DNA of 64,000 bases from Ophiosphaerella korrae (GCA_028456385.1 JALNQF010000059.1:62001-126000); one strand, 5' to 3'; positions 37,054 to 48,405 are shown, counted from the stretch's first letter. A program made the numbers and translations. Notes: generated by a model not told the origin, from the letters alone.

Positions 37054-38639
37054 CTATTGATTCAGTTTGACGTAATTTCCTAATAGTGGTCAGTCTGTGT
37101 ATCTAATCCATGCGGTGATTTCAACATACCTGGGAACTGTCCCTGCTTTCCCCGTATTTTGCCAGTCCACCACTCGTTCTCGTTCTGGGTCCGTGACACG
37201 ATTTCTATAACATCACCAGTTAAAAAGCTCAGATCGCCTTCCGATTGCGCTTCGTAGTCGTACAAGGCGGTGACATGTTCCACAGTAGATGCACCGCTCA
37301 GCCGCGAGGGCTTTGGCTTTGGTGGTGGAGGTGCTGCGCCCTTGGCCTTAGCAGCGGACCCCCATGAGCCTGTTGATAACGCCGGTGATTTGGCATCGCC
37401 AACTGGGCCTGCCGGGCCCGGGCTGTATGGAGGTGGAGGGGCTTCTGTGTCCTCAGAAGTGGAGGCCCGGCCCGCCCTTGCTTCTTGCATTTTGGTCGCA
37501 TACTTTGATTGACCCGGTTTGGCGCCAGCTGGACGGCCACCAGTTGCCTTGAATTTGCAAATGGAAATTTTTTCTACCCGCTCAGGAATGTCCCCAGTCT
37601 TTTTCAAGTAAGCAGCCTCGATGTCCAGGGTTAGGTCAAAATAACCGATATCGAGCCGTTGCATACGCTCGTGAAGAGTATAGAAGACGTTCAGTTGCAT
37701 ATAGTAGAAGGACTGGAATAGGGGCTGGATGAACTCGCGCTCCAGCATAAAGAGTTTGGGTAACTCTTCCTTGAGCAGGTCGTTGAAGTAGTTGAAGTCT
37801 TGAGTGGCCTGCTCAACATCATTCTCTGCCTTGTAGATTGCCTTTTCGTCCTTTATTGTCTTCTCCTTCTTTTCCTGCAGCTTCTTCAATGTGGCACGTT
37901 GGCGGTCGTAATCGAGCTGCTTGTGATCGCGCTTGGCGGCCAGCTTGCGCACGGCCTTGATGATTTCCAACAGCTCGTCCGCGGGTCGTATGACACGGGA
38001 CTCAATCATCTCCAGCTCAGGCTTGAGAGTTTCCTGCAGCTCATGGACGACAGACTCATACTGGTCGCAAGCTTCTATGCCAGCGTCGTTTCCTTCGTCA
38101 TGGAATGAGGTGGGGTCGGACATGCGGCCAGAGATTGGCTTGTAGACCTCGGCAATGGCTTTGGAGAACTCGATTTGATGGGTGAGCATTCCTGGAAAGC
38201 GCATCATCAGGCGAGAAAAGAAGGAGACAGGCGACATGTTCTACGCACCATTGATGGCATCGAAATACCTGTCACATGTCAGTCACACACGGCTCGCATG
38301 CGCACGGGGCAGGCGAGGAGAGGGCGTACTTTTTGGACTCATCATGCAGTCGCTTGGTTTCTTTTTCCAGCTCCTCGAAGCGGCGCTCAGCATCGATGTA
38401 GATAGGATCCTTTGTGATCTCGCCCTAGAGGCAGCGGTTAGTTGGGGTGCGCGCATGCAGATCCGGAAGCCGGCGGAGTAGGACCACAGGAGCTGGGGAC
38501 ACACAATATTGAACCTCTGCTTGATGGTTTGTGGCGCCTAGAACGACAAGTCAACATTAGCCACACTGTGCATTCGGACCACACGAGGCGGGGCCCTGCA
38601 TACCCGAGTGACGCTTTTGGTCAGGCCCTTCCAGCTCAT
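37054..38639 (-). CDS. RVS167: Amphiphysin-type BAR-SH3 protein Rvs167
   Basis: Exons 38604-38639, 38505-38537, 38330-38424, 38249-38268, 37130-38191 and 37054-37079 give 423 residues. The N-terminus [23 protein letters not shown] and the following helices (about 20-250) are the BAR domain, which bends membranes at endocytic sites. A Pro/Ala-rich linker (about 270-350, PPPPYSPGP and PPPPKPKP) leads to a C-terminal SH3 domain ([17 protein letters not shown] through [22 protein letters not shown]). It works with Rvs161 and actin regulators in vesicle scission. Exon 4 has only 20 bases and the last exon 26; both are required to keep [15 protein letters not shown] and the SH3 end PGNYVKLN. All introns are GT-AG. 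Confidence 0.93.
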
Positions 38640-39058
38640 TGCTTGTGGCGGGGGGATAGTACTATGGACGATTGACGTGCGGTAAAAGTGTAAGGACAAG
38701 TAAGAGTGCGGTAAGAGTGCGGTAAGAGTGCGGTAAAAGTGCTACAAGAGTACAATAGGCCAGGAGGTGTCGGGGGCGGTCGGCGACGTATGTATATGGG
38801 TGTCGGGTATGCAAGCGTTTGGCGCTTTCTCAGGTGTCTTGGTTGCGCCTACCTATGACGTGCGGCTCGTGGCTGAGCCACACGTGCCACACATACCGTC
38901 GTGCTGAGTCAGCACGCCGGCCCAAGCTCTCATCTCCGACGGCCGAATTTCCTTTCCCTCTCGTCTCGGCGTCACCACCGCCACTTCTTCTTCTTCTCCT
39001 CCTCCTTCTCCTTCCCTTCCCCACTCTTCCCCTCCTTTTTCATCTCTTCTCCCTCACC
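38640..39058. promoter_or_regulatory. Shared RVS167-NFS1 promoter with 11-bp tandem repeats
   Basis: Divergent intergenic region of 419 bp. At 38677-38745 an 11-bp unit (GTAAGAGTGCG and variants) is repeated about six times. The NFS1 side has a long pyrimidine tract (about 38980-39050) just before the start codon, typical of strongly expressed fungal genes. Confidence 0.65.
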
Positions 39059-40778
39059 ATGTCAGCCATTGCTCCTTCCGTTGCGAGGCAGGCCCTCCGC
39101 ATTGCATCTCGCCGTTATCCCTTGTCGGCATGGCGTCGTTCTCTTGCAACTGTCAACGTAGACTCGACCATCAAGGCCGAGCGCAAGGCCTTCCTGCAGC
39201 AGACGGGCGAGAGGCCACAGAATGCGGCCATGCCAACCACCGGCCTGGGCGCAGATGCCATGATGAGCCCCACTGCTGGTACGCCCTCATGCCACACGCT
39301 TCTCTAACTCAGCGCCATGTCATGCTAACCATGAACAGGCATATTAAAGCAAGCCACAGTTATGGACCAAGGCTCGCGGCCCATTTACTTGGACATGCAA
39401 GCCACAACACCAATGGATCCTCGCGTAGTGGACGCCATGCTGCCTTTTATGACGGGCCTATATGGCAACCCTCACTCGCGGACGCACGCCTACGGATGGG
39501 AGACTGACAAGGGCGTTGAAGATGCGCGACAACATATTGCTGATCTCATTGGAGCAGACCCCAAGGAGATCATCTTCACTAGCGGAGCCACCGAATCCAA
39601 CAATATGAGCATCAAGGGAGTAGCTCGCTTCTTCGGTCGTGGGGGAAAGAAGAAGCATATCATTACCTGCCAGACCGAGCACAAGTGTGTGCTTGACAGC
39701 TGTCGACATCTTCAGGATGAAGGCTTTGACGTCACCTACCTTCCTGTTCAAAACAATGGCCTTGTGGACATGGCCGGCCTTGAGGCGGCCATCCGCCCAG
39801 ATACCATACTCGTCAGCATCATGACAGTGAACAATGAGATTGGTGTCGTACAGCCAATGGAGGACATTGGCAAGCTATGTCGCTCAAAGAAGATCTTCTT
39901 CCATACAGATGCTGCCCAGGCTGTCGGCAAGATTCCTCTCGATGTCAACAAGTGGAACATCGACCTCATGTCAATCTCCGGTCACAAGATTTACGGTCCA
40001 AAAGGCATTGGAGCATGTTATGTTCGTCGAAGGCCCAGGGTCAGACTCGACCCCATTATTAGCGGGGGTGGTCAGGAGCGAGGTCTCCGGAGTGGTACAT
40101 TGGCACCCCCGCTAACCATTGGTATGGGTGAGGCGGCTCGGATATGTAAGGAGGAGATGGTGGTACGTGCATGCCCCGTGTTTTCATTTACCACACGTCA
40201 CTATGATTATTTGCTTTATACATGCATGGCTTTCAGAGGGTTAGGCGGCTTCGGCCGCCGACGCTCCATGTTGACAAATGTGCAGGGGTTATGAGTAGTT
40301 TGATTTTTTTAGATGGCCGTCAGAAAAGTAACTGGACATAACTGACTGGTTGCAGTACGATTCGAAACGGATCACCGCGCTGTCGAGCCGACTACTCGAG
40401 GGGCTACTGGCAATGGAACACACAACGCTCAACGGCGACCGACTACGACACTATCCAGGTTGTGTCAATGTGTCATTTGCGTATGTTGAGGGCGAGTCTC
40501 TGCTGATGGCGCTAAAAGACATTGCGCTCTCATCTGGTAGCGCGTGTACGTCTGCATCACTTGAGCCCAGCTACGTCCTCCGCGCACTTGGCAGCAGCGA
40601 CGAGAGTGCGCACAGCAGCATCCGGTTCGGTATCGGGCGGTTTACTACGGATGCCGAAATTGACTATGTGCTGAAAGCTGTTCAAGAGCGTGTGACATTT
40701 TTGCGGGAGCTCAGCCCACTGTGGGAGCTGGTGCAAGAAGGAGTTGATCTGAACACGATCGAGTGGAGCCAGCATTAA
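39059..40778 (+). CDS. NFS1: Mitochondrial cysteine desulfurase Nfs1
   Basis: Exons 39059-39278, 39339-40162 and 40356-40778 give 488 residues. The Arg/Ser/Ala-rich N-terminus ([24 protein letters not shown]) is a mitochondrial presequence. The rest is a class V PLP enzyme: [36 protein letters not shown] (about 262), the PLP lysine in [10 protein letters not shown] (about 290), and the mobile loop [21 protein letters not shown] with catalytic Cys at about 412. It removes sulfur from cysteine as a persulfide for Fe-S clusters and tRNA thiolation, together with Isu1 and Isd11. Intron 1 is 60 bp. Intron 2 is unusually long (193 bp) and holds a small GC hairpin. Confidence 0.95.
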
Positions 40779-41083
40779 AATATGGGAAGCTCGAGAGGAA
40801 TCTGTGTATAACATGGCGGGCTGTTCCGATTACGATTAACGTGATTATTATGTACTGTACCATATCGCAACTGTTCTGGATTTGGTTGCCAGAAGCGGTC
40901 AAAGAATGATGAAAGATACCCCAATGGAAGAAATAATACAGCTTGAACGCAGCGCTTGATGACCTGAAAGTGACACGAGTTGCTATAGTGGTTGGGTTGC
41001 CAAGGTGGGCGCGGCGTGTGCTGCCATGACGGTGTTCCGTGTTCACGGAGCTTCCCCGCGCACCTCGACGTCCAGCATGCAGC
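40779..41083. promoter_or_regulatory. NFS1-VPS23 intergenic with a short upstream ORF
   Basis: 305 bp with the NFS1 3' flank and the VPS23 leader. An ATG at 41077 opens a seven-codon frame that stops at 41098-41100, overlapping the VPS23 start at 41084 in another frame. Confidence 0.55.
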
Positions 41084-42838
41084 ATGGCGGGCGTGCCTGA
41101 GAAAGTGCTCAACTGGCTGTACAGCGTGCTGACCAGCGTAAGGCGAGTAGCGCAACGCCGCCTGGGCTTGTGGTAACAGTGAACAGGAGTACAAAGACGT
41201 CAACCGAACATATCACGACGCGGCCGAAGCCCTTTCGCACTACGGCTCGCTCTCGCCGCGGACAGAAGTGTACAGTGCGTGGTCCTCTCCACGTGGCATT
41301 GCACACCTACACCTCACCAGCAAAGACTCACGAAACCAGCATACGAGAATGGCGGTTCGGCGCTGCTGCTGCTGCTCAGCGGCACGCTGCCCGTCACCTT
41401 TCGCGGCGCAACCTACGGCTTTCCAGTAGCCGTCTGGGTGCCGCATGCCTATCCTCGCGAGCCGCCCATGGTGTATATCACGCCATCGCAGGACATGGTT
41501 GTGCGGCCTGGTCAGCATGTCAGCGGCGATGGCCGGGTCTACCATCCCTATCTTGCACAGTGGGCCAAGTACTGGGACAAGTCTACCCTCTTCGACTTTC
41601 TGGCCGTCCTACGCGGCGTCTTTGCCAAAGAGCCGCCCGTACGATCCAGACAGCAGCAGCCACCGCAGCACCAGCAGCAGGCGCCCCCGCCTGTCCCTCC
41701 ACCACCCGCAGAATGGCGACAGACAGCCAGTCCTGCGCACCATCAAGGCCCTGCCCCGCCGCCGCGACCGCCCAAGCCAGGCGACTCTGGCCCTCAGACG
41801 CCCCAGCCGCCGCATGATCGATACTCACAGCCGCCGCCTCTGCCACCGCCTCAGCCTCAGCTTCAACCTCGACCAGCACAGAGGACCAGCCATGGGCCGC
41901 CGCCGCCCCAGTGGCAGCCGCCTCGACAGGCAAGCTACGACATGAGCCCAATCCAGCCCCAGGGGTACCAGTCCCATTCATACGACCTGGGCAGTCCGGT
42001 CAGTCCCATCACGCCGCCCTCTTCTGCCCAACAGCAATATCGCCGCCCCCCGCCGCCTCACCAGCAACAGCGACAGCACCAACGCCAGCACCAGCACCAA
42101 CAACCACAACATCAACACCAACGACCACCACCGCCACACGCATACCAGCAACAGCAGCAGCCCCAGCCGCCTCCTGCGCCAAAACCTCCTATTGACCTCC
42201 TCGACGATTCGCTGCAAGTCACTCTTCCCTCTCAGTCGGCCAACCAACCGCCCGTTCCTGTTCCTCCTATTCCCCCAAACCCCGAGAAAGACGCCCTCTT
42301 GCGAGCCCTCAGCCAAACTCTAGTGTCCCAAACCAGGCAAATCGTCATATCCAACACAACAGCACTAACACCTCTCCGCTCCCAACAGGCCGCACTCCAA
42401 ACAGCCCATTCACGCCTCCAGGCCGAGTTGGCCGAGCTCCAACAACTCGACGCAGCCCTCGCGTCAAACGAGCAGATTCTCAAGGGCGCCATGCTCGAGG
42501 CCGATCGTGTCATGGACGATGCAAGACGACGCAAGGCCCCAGATGTAGATGAGCTACTAGTGGCGCCGACCGTGGTTGGTGGTCAGCTGTATACACTCGC
42601 AGCCGAAGAAAGGGGCATTGCCGATGCTATGTTCGTCCTAGGAAGGGGATTGGACAAGGGGAGAGTTGGCGTCGATGTGTTTGTTAAGGTAAGCTCGCTT
42701 CGGTGAGAATGTCATGTTAGGTATGCTAACGATATGTTATAGCAAACTAGGAGTCTTGCGAGAGAGCAGTTCTTAAAGAAGGCGCTGATCAGGAAGATTG
42801 CGAGGGGCATGGCGTTGGACGAGTATGGCATGCGGTGA
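41084..42838 (+). CDS. VPS23: ESCRT-I subunit Vps23/Tsg101
   Basis: Exons 41084-41137, 41187-41274, 41340-42688 and 42743-42838 give 528 residues. The N-terminal UEV domain (about 1-165) shows YKDVNRTYHDAAEAL, SLSPRTEVYTYENG, FRGATYGFPVAVWVPHAYPREPP and HPYLAQWAKYW. The catalytic Cys of true E2 enzymes is absent, as expected. A Pro/Gln/His-rich linker (about 170-330) carries long CAG- and CCG-type codon runs. Then come a coiled coil (about 360-430) and the C-terminal steadiness box (ERGIADAMFVLGRGLDKGRVGVDVFVKQTRSLAREQF). It binds ubiquitinated cargo on endosomes. Introns are 49, 65 and 54 bp, and the last one falls inside the steadiness box. Confidence 0.93.
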
Positions 42839-43130
42839 CGTGACTAGATGCAGTAATTGGCATGTTGCCATGTAGAATTGGAATCATTGACTGTGAATCA
42901 TTAAGAGGTACCTTGTGCTTAGTGTTCAAATGTGCCTATCCTATCTACACCCAGTTGAGCAATGCCAGGTCGATTGAAGATGATGACTTGGACATATTCC
43001 AACGGCCGTACGCGTTCCAAGTCCATCTATTATACAAGGCCAATTAGTTACAATGAATCCCACAGGACGATCGGAAGAGTGAAGAAGAAGATGATGGCCA
43101 GTGAGCCCATATCACGCCAGAGCCCATCAT

Positions 43131-43635
43131 CTAACGACGAACAGTCCAGTCGAAACCGACATCAGCCCGCACCTCAACCTCATCAATCGCCGGGTCACCA
43201 CAAATAGGGGCCCAAACCTGCTGCTGAAATTGTCCCTCCGCCACATTATTGCCAAAAAAGTAGTAATCTGGCTCGCATTAGCAACTAGACTCCAAAGAGC
43301 ACGACGGAAAACGCAGGGCAGACTAGGTCGACTCACAGCAATAAAAGCGACCAGGGAAGTCGACGGCGCCGGCACCCTGATCGTTGCAGTGCCCAACCGC
43401 ACAGCCAATGCTCGTGCTGTTGCGCCACACCATCTGCGTGAAGTGGCCCCACGCCCCGTCTGCAGACGGATTCGCATACGGGTACAGTGTCTCTTCTTCG
43501 TGCCAGCCATGTGTCGCGGTGCGCGCAAATTCGATCCACGCCTCGTACCCCTTGGGCGCCGGCGTCACGGACGAGAGGTTGCTACCGGGGCGTTTCTGCA
43601 GGAGTCAGTAGGCCATATAGCGTTTGTTTAGGGAT

Positions 43636-43666
<31 letters not shown>

Positions 43667-43950
43667 CATGTGTGTGGATGGGGAGCGCGTACATGGCTAG
43701 GTTTCTTGGTGCACTCTTCGACATCTTTGCGGGCGGCGTTGGCGAGCTCCGGGTCCCAGACGAGATCCTGGGCACAGTGTAGTTTACGCCAGTACCAGTG
43801 GGCGCGCATGACGGCGCTGATGAAGTTAGGGTCGTCCTGGCGGGGGGCATCGTCAGATATGAGCGCACGTGGCTGTGTGTCGTGGCTGGGCATGGTAACT
43901 GCCGTGAAAGCCATCATGGCCACGAGGGCCGCGAGCATGTTGAGCTTCAT
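43131..43950 (-). CDS. Secreted CAP/SCP/PR-1-like protein
   Basis: Exons 43693-43950, 43337-43595 and 43131-43267 give 217 residues. A signal peptide covers about residues 1-19 (MKLNMLAALVAMMAFTAVT). The CAP domain follows: HWYWRKLHCAQDLVWDPELANAA, then the signature GHFTQMVWRNSTSIGCAVGHCND and FPGRFYCYYFFGN. Six or more Cys fit the disulfides of the family. Fungal CAP proteins bind sterols or lipids and are often secreted during host contact; the role here is unknown. Intron 1 (97 bp) contains a long TG/CA dinucleotide run, and intron 2 is 69 bp. The start is fixed by the signal peptide. Confidence 0.87.
43638..43676. repeat. TG dinucleotide microsatellite inside the CAP-gene intron
   Basis: About 16 to 18 tandem TG units, briefly interrupted by one CA step, lie within intron 1 of the CAP gene, between its splice sites. 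Confidence 0.9.
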
Positions 43951-44774
43951 AGTAAATTTGTTGTTAGGATGTATTACTGGTATAGAATGAATGGATAGGG
44001 TGTAGGATGGGTTATGGGTGTAGTTGATCTAGCGATGTGGGTGCACTTAGGTGTTGCAAATGAGTGACGGTTGGTGGAGCGAATGGCAGTGGATGAAAAC
44101 CACCAAGAAGGAATGGAATAAGGAAGGTAGGGTGTGAGGTGTTGTGTTTATGGCGGGAGTGGCCCATGTGCTGGGTTGGTGATAGTAGAGCGTGGTGCTG
44201 CTTTCCTTCTCCAACAACCCTGCATGCAAACAGCATGTTGTTGGCATCACGCAGGATTAGCAAACGGCGAGAACTTAAGTCACAGACCTCTTTTATGGTG
44301 GGGCTTGAATGCTTTATTTTCCATTTCCCTCCAGACCCGTGCGGGTGTAATCGAGCCATGGTTTGTGATTAGTCTACGTGTTTGCTGGAACCCTTCCCGT
44401 GTTGACCACCGTGCGCGGTGAGTTGAGAACACCGAGCAAATTACTGCATTTTATTGCTTCCGTCATCACAAACCTTCCATGGTCTTATTCCAAGTGGGGG
44501 AACCATGCGGTGGTTCCTGGCCAAAATCGCGCATGCAGGTCCCACTTGTAGTACGTCCAACCACCACCATCACCAGGCATCCATGCTCTCCACATAGGCT
44601 GCCTCGGCATCTACAACAGATTGTTGGTGCTTTGATGAACGAGCCACGGCCGTCAGCGGTATCTGTTTACAGGACTCCATATTGGGTATGGTTACGTGGT
44701 ACATTGCACTAGCCAATCATCTGCTACAACGACTGTGAACAATTACACAACTATGTCAAGTGAGGCGTGCTCGT
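43951..44774. other. Intergenic
   Basis: CAP-gene promoter and 3' flank of SSN3. Several overlapping open frames on both strands (44012-44712) show no recognisable sequence. Confidence 0.55.
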
Positions 44775-46437
44775 TTAACCTTCCTTCAATCTTTTGGCTG
44801 GTCGCCCGATAAGCGAGTCATCGGGTAAGCCGCTGCGTTTCGTTCCCGGTAAGCTCGAAGTGCGTATATCATTATCTTCCTGGCTGACCCGACGCACAGG
44901 GTATTTGATTTTGGAGTCCTCGAAGCAGTTTTCAGACGGCTTACCATGTTCTGCGAAGTAGGGGTGGTCGAGAGCCTTTTCTGCCGTCAGTCGTTTCTGC
45001 GGGTCGTACTCGAGCAGCTGTTTGAGCAACGAAAGGCCTTCAATGCCTGGAGTGTCCGGTCCGGGATTCGGCGGATATTGGTTGTTGCTCAACGTCTGGT
45101 GATACCATCGATCTAACCCATCGCCGCTCTGTGAACGAGCATATCGTGCCGCATTGCCAGCGCTCAGTGATGTTAATTGAGGGTATTCGGGCATGGCAGC
45201 TAGTAACGGCCAGCGTTCCTTGCTTGGCATACCCATGATCTCAACAATTTTCTGCATCTGATTACGTTGAAAGGGAACCGTCTTCTTGCTGTCCATCTTT
45301 GCTTCCTCCCCCTTGAAAATAGGACGAAGTGACAACAATTCGGCGAAGATGCAACCTACGGCCCACAAATCGACTGCTGGTGTGTAGTGGCGGCTGCCAA
45401 GGAGCAATTCGGGTGCTCGATACCAGATAGTTACAACCACCTTGTCACCAGAGAACAAGGATTGGAGGGGTTTGTAGAACAGTCGTGCCAAGCCAAGATC
45501 GCCAATTTTGACCTTGCCAACACTCGTGACCATGATGTTGGCAGGTTTCAGATCGCGGTGCATAACCCAATTTCTGTGCAGGTAAACCAGGCCCTGCAAA
45601 AGTTGATAGAGGATGGACTTGATGGTTCGGGCGGGTATGGCCTGCCGTTGAGGTTGGTTGTGATGATGGATGATCTGCAGCAAATCATGTTCGGCATACT
45701 CAAATACAATAAAGATACATTTCTCCTCGAGTATGATCTCTACTGTGTGCACGACGTTGGGATGTGCAAGTTCTGTGCACAGAGCCATTTCTCGGACGGC
45801 GGACTGTGAGATGCCCGAATATTGCAGTTCGCCCTCCTTGTCAGGCTTGAATCTACATGTGTCAGCCCTACGATAAACAGGGACTCAGGCAACTAACTTT
45901 TTAATGGCGAATTCTCCAACACGGCCATTCTTGCCCTCGGCTTTGTAAACACGGCCATAGGTGCCACTGCTAATGAAACCAACAATCTTGTAGCGCTCGT
46001 TGACTCGCTTCTTGGTGTTGTAGCCCGTGAACATGGCCTGTGCGGAGTCGGCCGGGTCTGGCAAAGGCGAAGGAGAGATTAGACAGAGAAGGAGACAGCA
46101 GAAGTTTTTTTGTTTTTTTTGTTTTTTTAAAAAAAAGAAACCGCACGCAAAGAGAGATGGAGGACAGGGCGGGCGGTAGTGGGAGGATGAGAAGATGATA
46201 ATGAGGGTGGCACGGCAGACTGATTAGGTAGCCGCATATGCAGGGCGGATGCAAGCGCACGATGAAGCGAGATGGAGTGTGTGGGAGGGGTGTGGGAAGG
46301 GTGTGGGAGGAGAAAGGGAGGAGACATGACAACAGAGCCGGCAGGGGAAGGAGAGGAAAAGGAAGAAGCATGTACCAACCGTTGAAGGCGGCCGCTACGC
46401 CACTACGAAGCGTGGCTGGGGTTGGCTCTCCAGGCAT
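44775..46437 (-). CDS. SSN3: Mediator cyclin-dependent kinase Ssn3/Cdk8
   Basis: The kinase body is in exons 45898-46057 and 44775-45852 (46-bp... short GT-AG intron at 45853-45897). An upstream exon at 46380-46437, joined over a 322-bp intron, would supply MPGEPTPATLRSGVAAAFN and gives 431 residues. If that exon is wrong, the ATG at 46034 (MFTGYNTKKRVNERY) gives 404. Kinase marks: GFISSGTYGRVYKA, EFAIKK, the SQSAVREM helix, HRDLKPANIMV, IGDLGLARLF, and the Cdk8-specific SGDKVVVTIWYRAPELLLGSRHYTPAVD. The tail SLPGTKRSGLPDDSLIGR is typical of fungal Ssn3. With cyclin C (Ssn8) it phosphorylates RNA polymerase II and activators in the nucleus. Confidence 0.92.
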
Positions 46438-46656
46438 TGGTGTCGAAGTGGAGTGCACTTGGGTAGTTGCCGTCGTCGTCTCCACTTTAACCGTGGAGTG
46501 CTATCTACTGAATAGCTGGCCAGCCACCGAGCTTGGCCGTGGTTGGTCTGCTGAGTCGGCCCGTGACCGGCTTCCTCACCACTGCCGCCATCCATATCGT
46601 CGCCCGCTCGTTCGCTCGCGATTCTTCGAACCTGCCCATCTGATTATTCTACAATC
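46438..46656. promoter_or_regulatory. Short divergent promoter between SSN3 and the sugar transporter
   Basis: About 219 bp if the upstream SSN3 exon is accepted. A 66-codon minus-strand frame (46395-46595) overlaps it and is out of frame with SSN3. No specific sites are recognised. Confidence 0.45.
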
Positions 46657-48184
46657 ATGGACCCGCGGGCGTGGTTCGACGGCCTCACCGGCTACTTTGT
46701 CTATATCCTGCTCGTCGCCACCCTGGGCCCGCTGCTGTTTGGCTTTCACTTGGTACTGTCCCTCCCCGTCTGCCCATGCCCTCGATCCCACTAACGCGAC
46801 CACCGCGCAGGGCGAGCTCAACGCTCCCGAGGATGTCATTCGCTGCAGGAAGAGATCGATCAAGGCGGCCCTCGCCAGCTCCAGCCTGCCGCAATGCATC
46901 GAGATGACGCCGACAGAATGGGGTGTCGTTGGCTCCATGTACACGCTGGGCGGCTTGATGGGCGCCCTTTCCGCTGGGCCTGTGGCTAGCAAGTACGGCA
47001 GGCTGCGCACCATGCACCTAACCACCATCTTCTTCACCACCGGCCCCGTCTTGGAGGCGCTGAGCCCCGGCATAGCCGTCATGGCTTTCGGCCGCCTGCT
47101 GTCTGGCGTGGGTGCTGGAGCAGCCGTCGTCATTGTGCCCCTGTACATCTCCGAGATTGCCCCACCTGCGCAAAGGGGCTTCTTTGGCGCCTTCACCCAG
47201 ATCATGTGCAACGTAGGCATCCTGTTTGCGCAATTGCTGGGTTACTTCCTGTCCCACGACTCGTCTTGGAGGTACATCTTGGCTGTGGGCGGTCTCGTTG
47301 GCATCGCCCAGGCGCTGGGCCTGCTGTTCTCGGTGGAGAGCCCCAAGTACATTGCCGAGCAGGGCAACATGGCGCTCGCAAAGAAGACGCTACGCAGCAT
47401 CAGAGGGGACGGCGCTGATGTGGACGGCGAGGCGGCCGACTGGGGCGTTGCTGCGGCACACGACGTTCACAGCGAGGAGCAGACCCTTCTCAGCAACGAG
47501 GACGGGCCGGCGCACGACACAGGCAAACAAGGTGGAAAGGAGGAAAAGCTCAGCATCACGCAGGTGTTTAGCCACCCAAATTACAAGAGCGCGGCCATGG
47601 CAGTCATCATGGTGATGCTCGCCCAGCAATTCAGCGGCATCAACAGCATCATCATGTACGGAGTGTCTCTACTGGCCGGCCTACTGGACTCCAACTCGGC
47701 GCTGCTCAACCTAGCCGTGTCTGCGCTCAACATTGTAGTCACGGCCGGAGCGGCGCCTCTTGTCGACAAGCTGGGGCGCAAGACATGCATCCTCAACTCT
47801 TTAGCCGGCATGGGGGTCAGCTCGCTGCTGCTCGCAGTAGGCATTGTCTGGTCCATCCCGATTCTCTCTGCCGTAGCAGTGCTGCTGTTCGTGGCCAGCT
47901 TTGGGCTGGGACTAGGGCCGGTGCCATTCATTCTGGCGAGCGAATTGGTCGACTCGGACGCAGCTGATGCGACGCAGAGCATTGCGCTTGGGGCCAACTG
48001 GATTGCGACGTTTATTGTTGCGCAGTTCTTCCCGCTAGCAAGCGCGAAGCTGCATGGGAATGTCTACTTCATCTTTGCCGGCCTGTCGGGGCTGTTCTTT
48101 GCGCTGATATCGTGGTACGTGCCAGAGACCAAGGGCAGGAAGAACGCCGACGAGGTCTGGGGCCGGGCGCGCCGCGTGGACTGA
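46657..48184 (+). CDS. Vacuolar-type MFS sugar transporter (yeast YBR241C/VPS73-like)
   Basis: Exons 46657-46752 and 46811-48184, joined over a 58-bp intron, give 489 residues. The first helix ends FGFHLGELNAPEDVI, a feature of the fungal YBR241C/Vps73 branch of sugar porters found on the vacuole. Other marks are VASKYGRLRTM (loop 2-3), PLYISEIAPPAQRG, VESPKYIAEQG after helix 6, QQFSGINSIIMYG (helix 7) and VPETKGR near the end. A polar central loop (about 215-275) carries SEEQTLLSNED, an acidic-dileucine-like stretch compatible with vacuolar sorting (inference). The substrate is not defined. It is GC-rich and shows strong codon bias compared with the MFS gene at 20255-22317. Confidence 0.87.
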
Positions 48185-48334
48185 AGGCGAGATGGCGGTT
48201 GAGGGTTGATGGCTTGACGGGCTGATGTCTCGGGGAATTGATGTGTCAGCGTGGAATTGCCGAACCGCGGCGACGTCGGAAGTGAGCAGCAGGCAGAATA
48301 AATGTTGGCCATTTGCCCAATGACGCCAGCAGAA

Positions 48335-48377
48335 GCCCACAGTCCACAGCCCACAGCCCACAGCCCACAGCCCACAC
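48335..48377. repeat. 7-bp tandem repeat in the RIB1 promoter
   Basis: About six copies of CCCACAG (one reading TCCACAG) end 29 bases before the RIB1 start codon. They lie in a 221-bp intergenic gap after the sugar transporter. Confidence 0.85.
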
Positions 48378-48405
48378 CGTCCCCAAGCACTCCTCTCTGC
48401 CCGTC

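Noticed and set aside
46576..47220. Antisense frames across the vacuolar-type sugar transporter
   Set aside because: Shadows of the plus-strand gene with no family signature.
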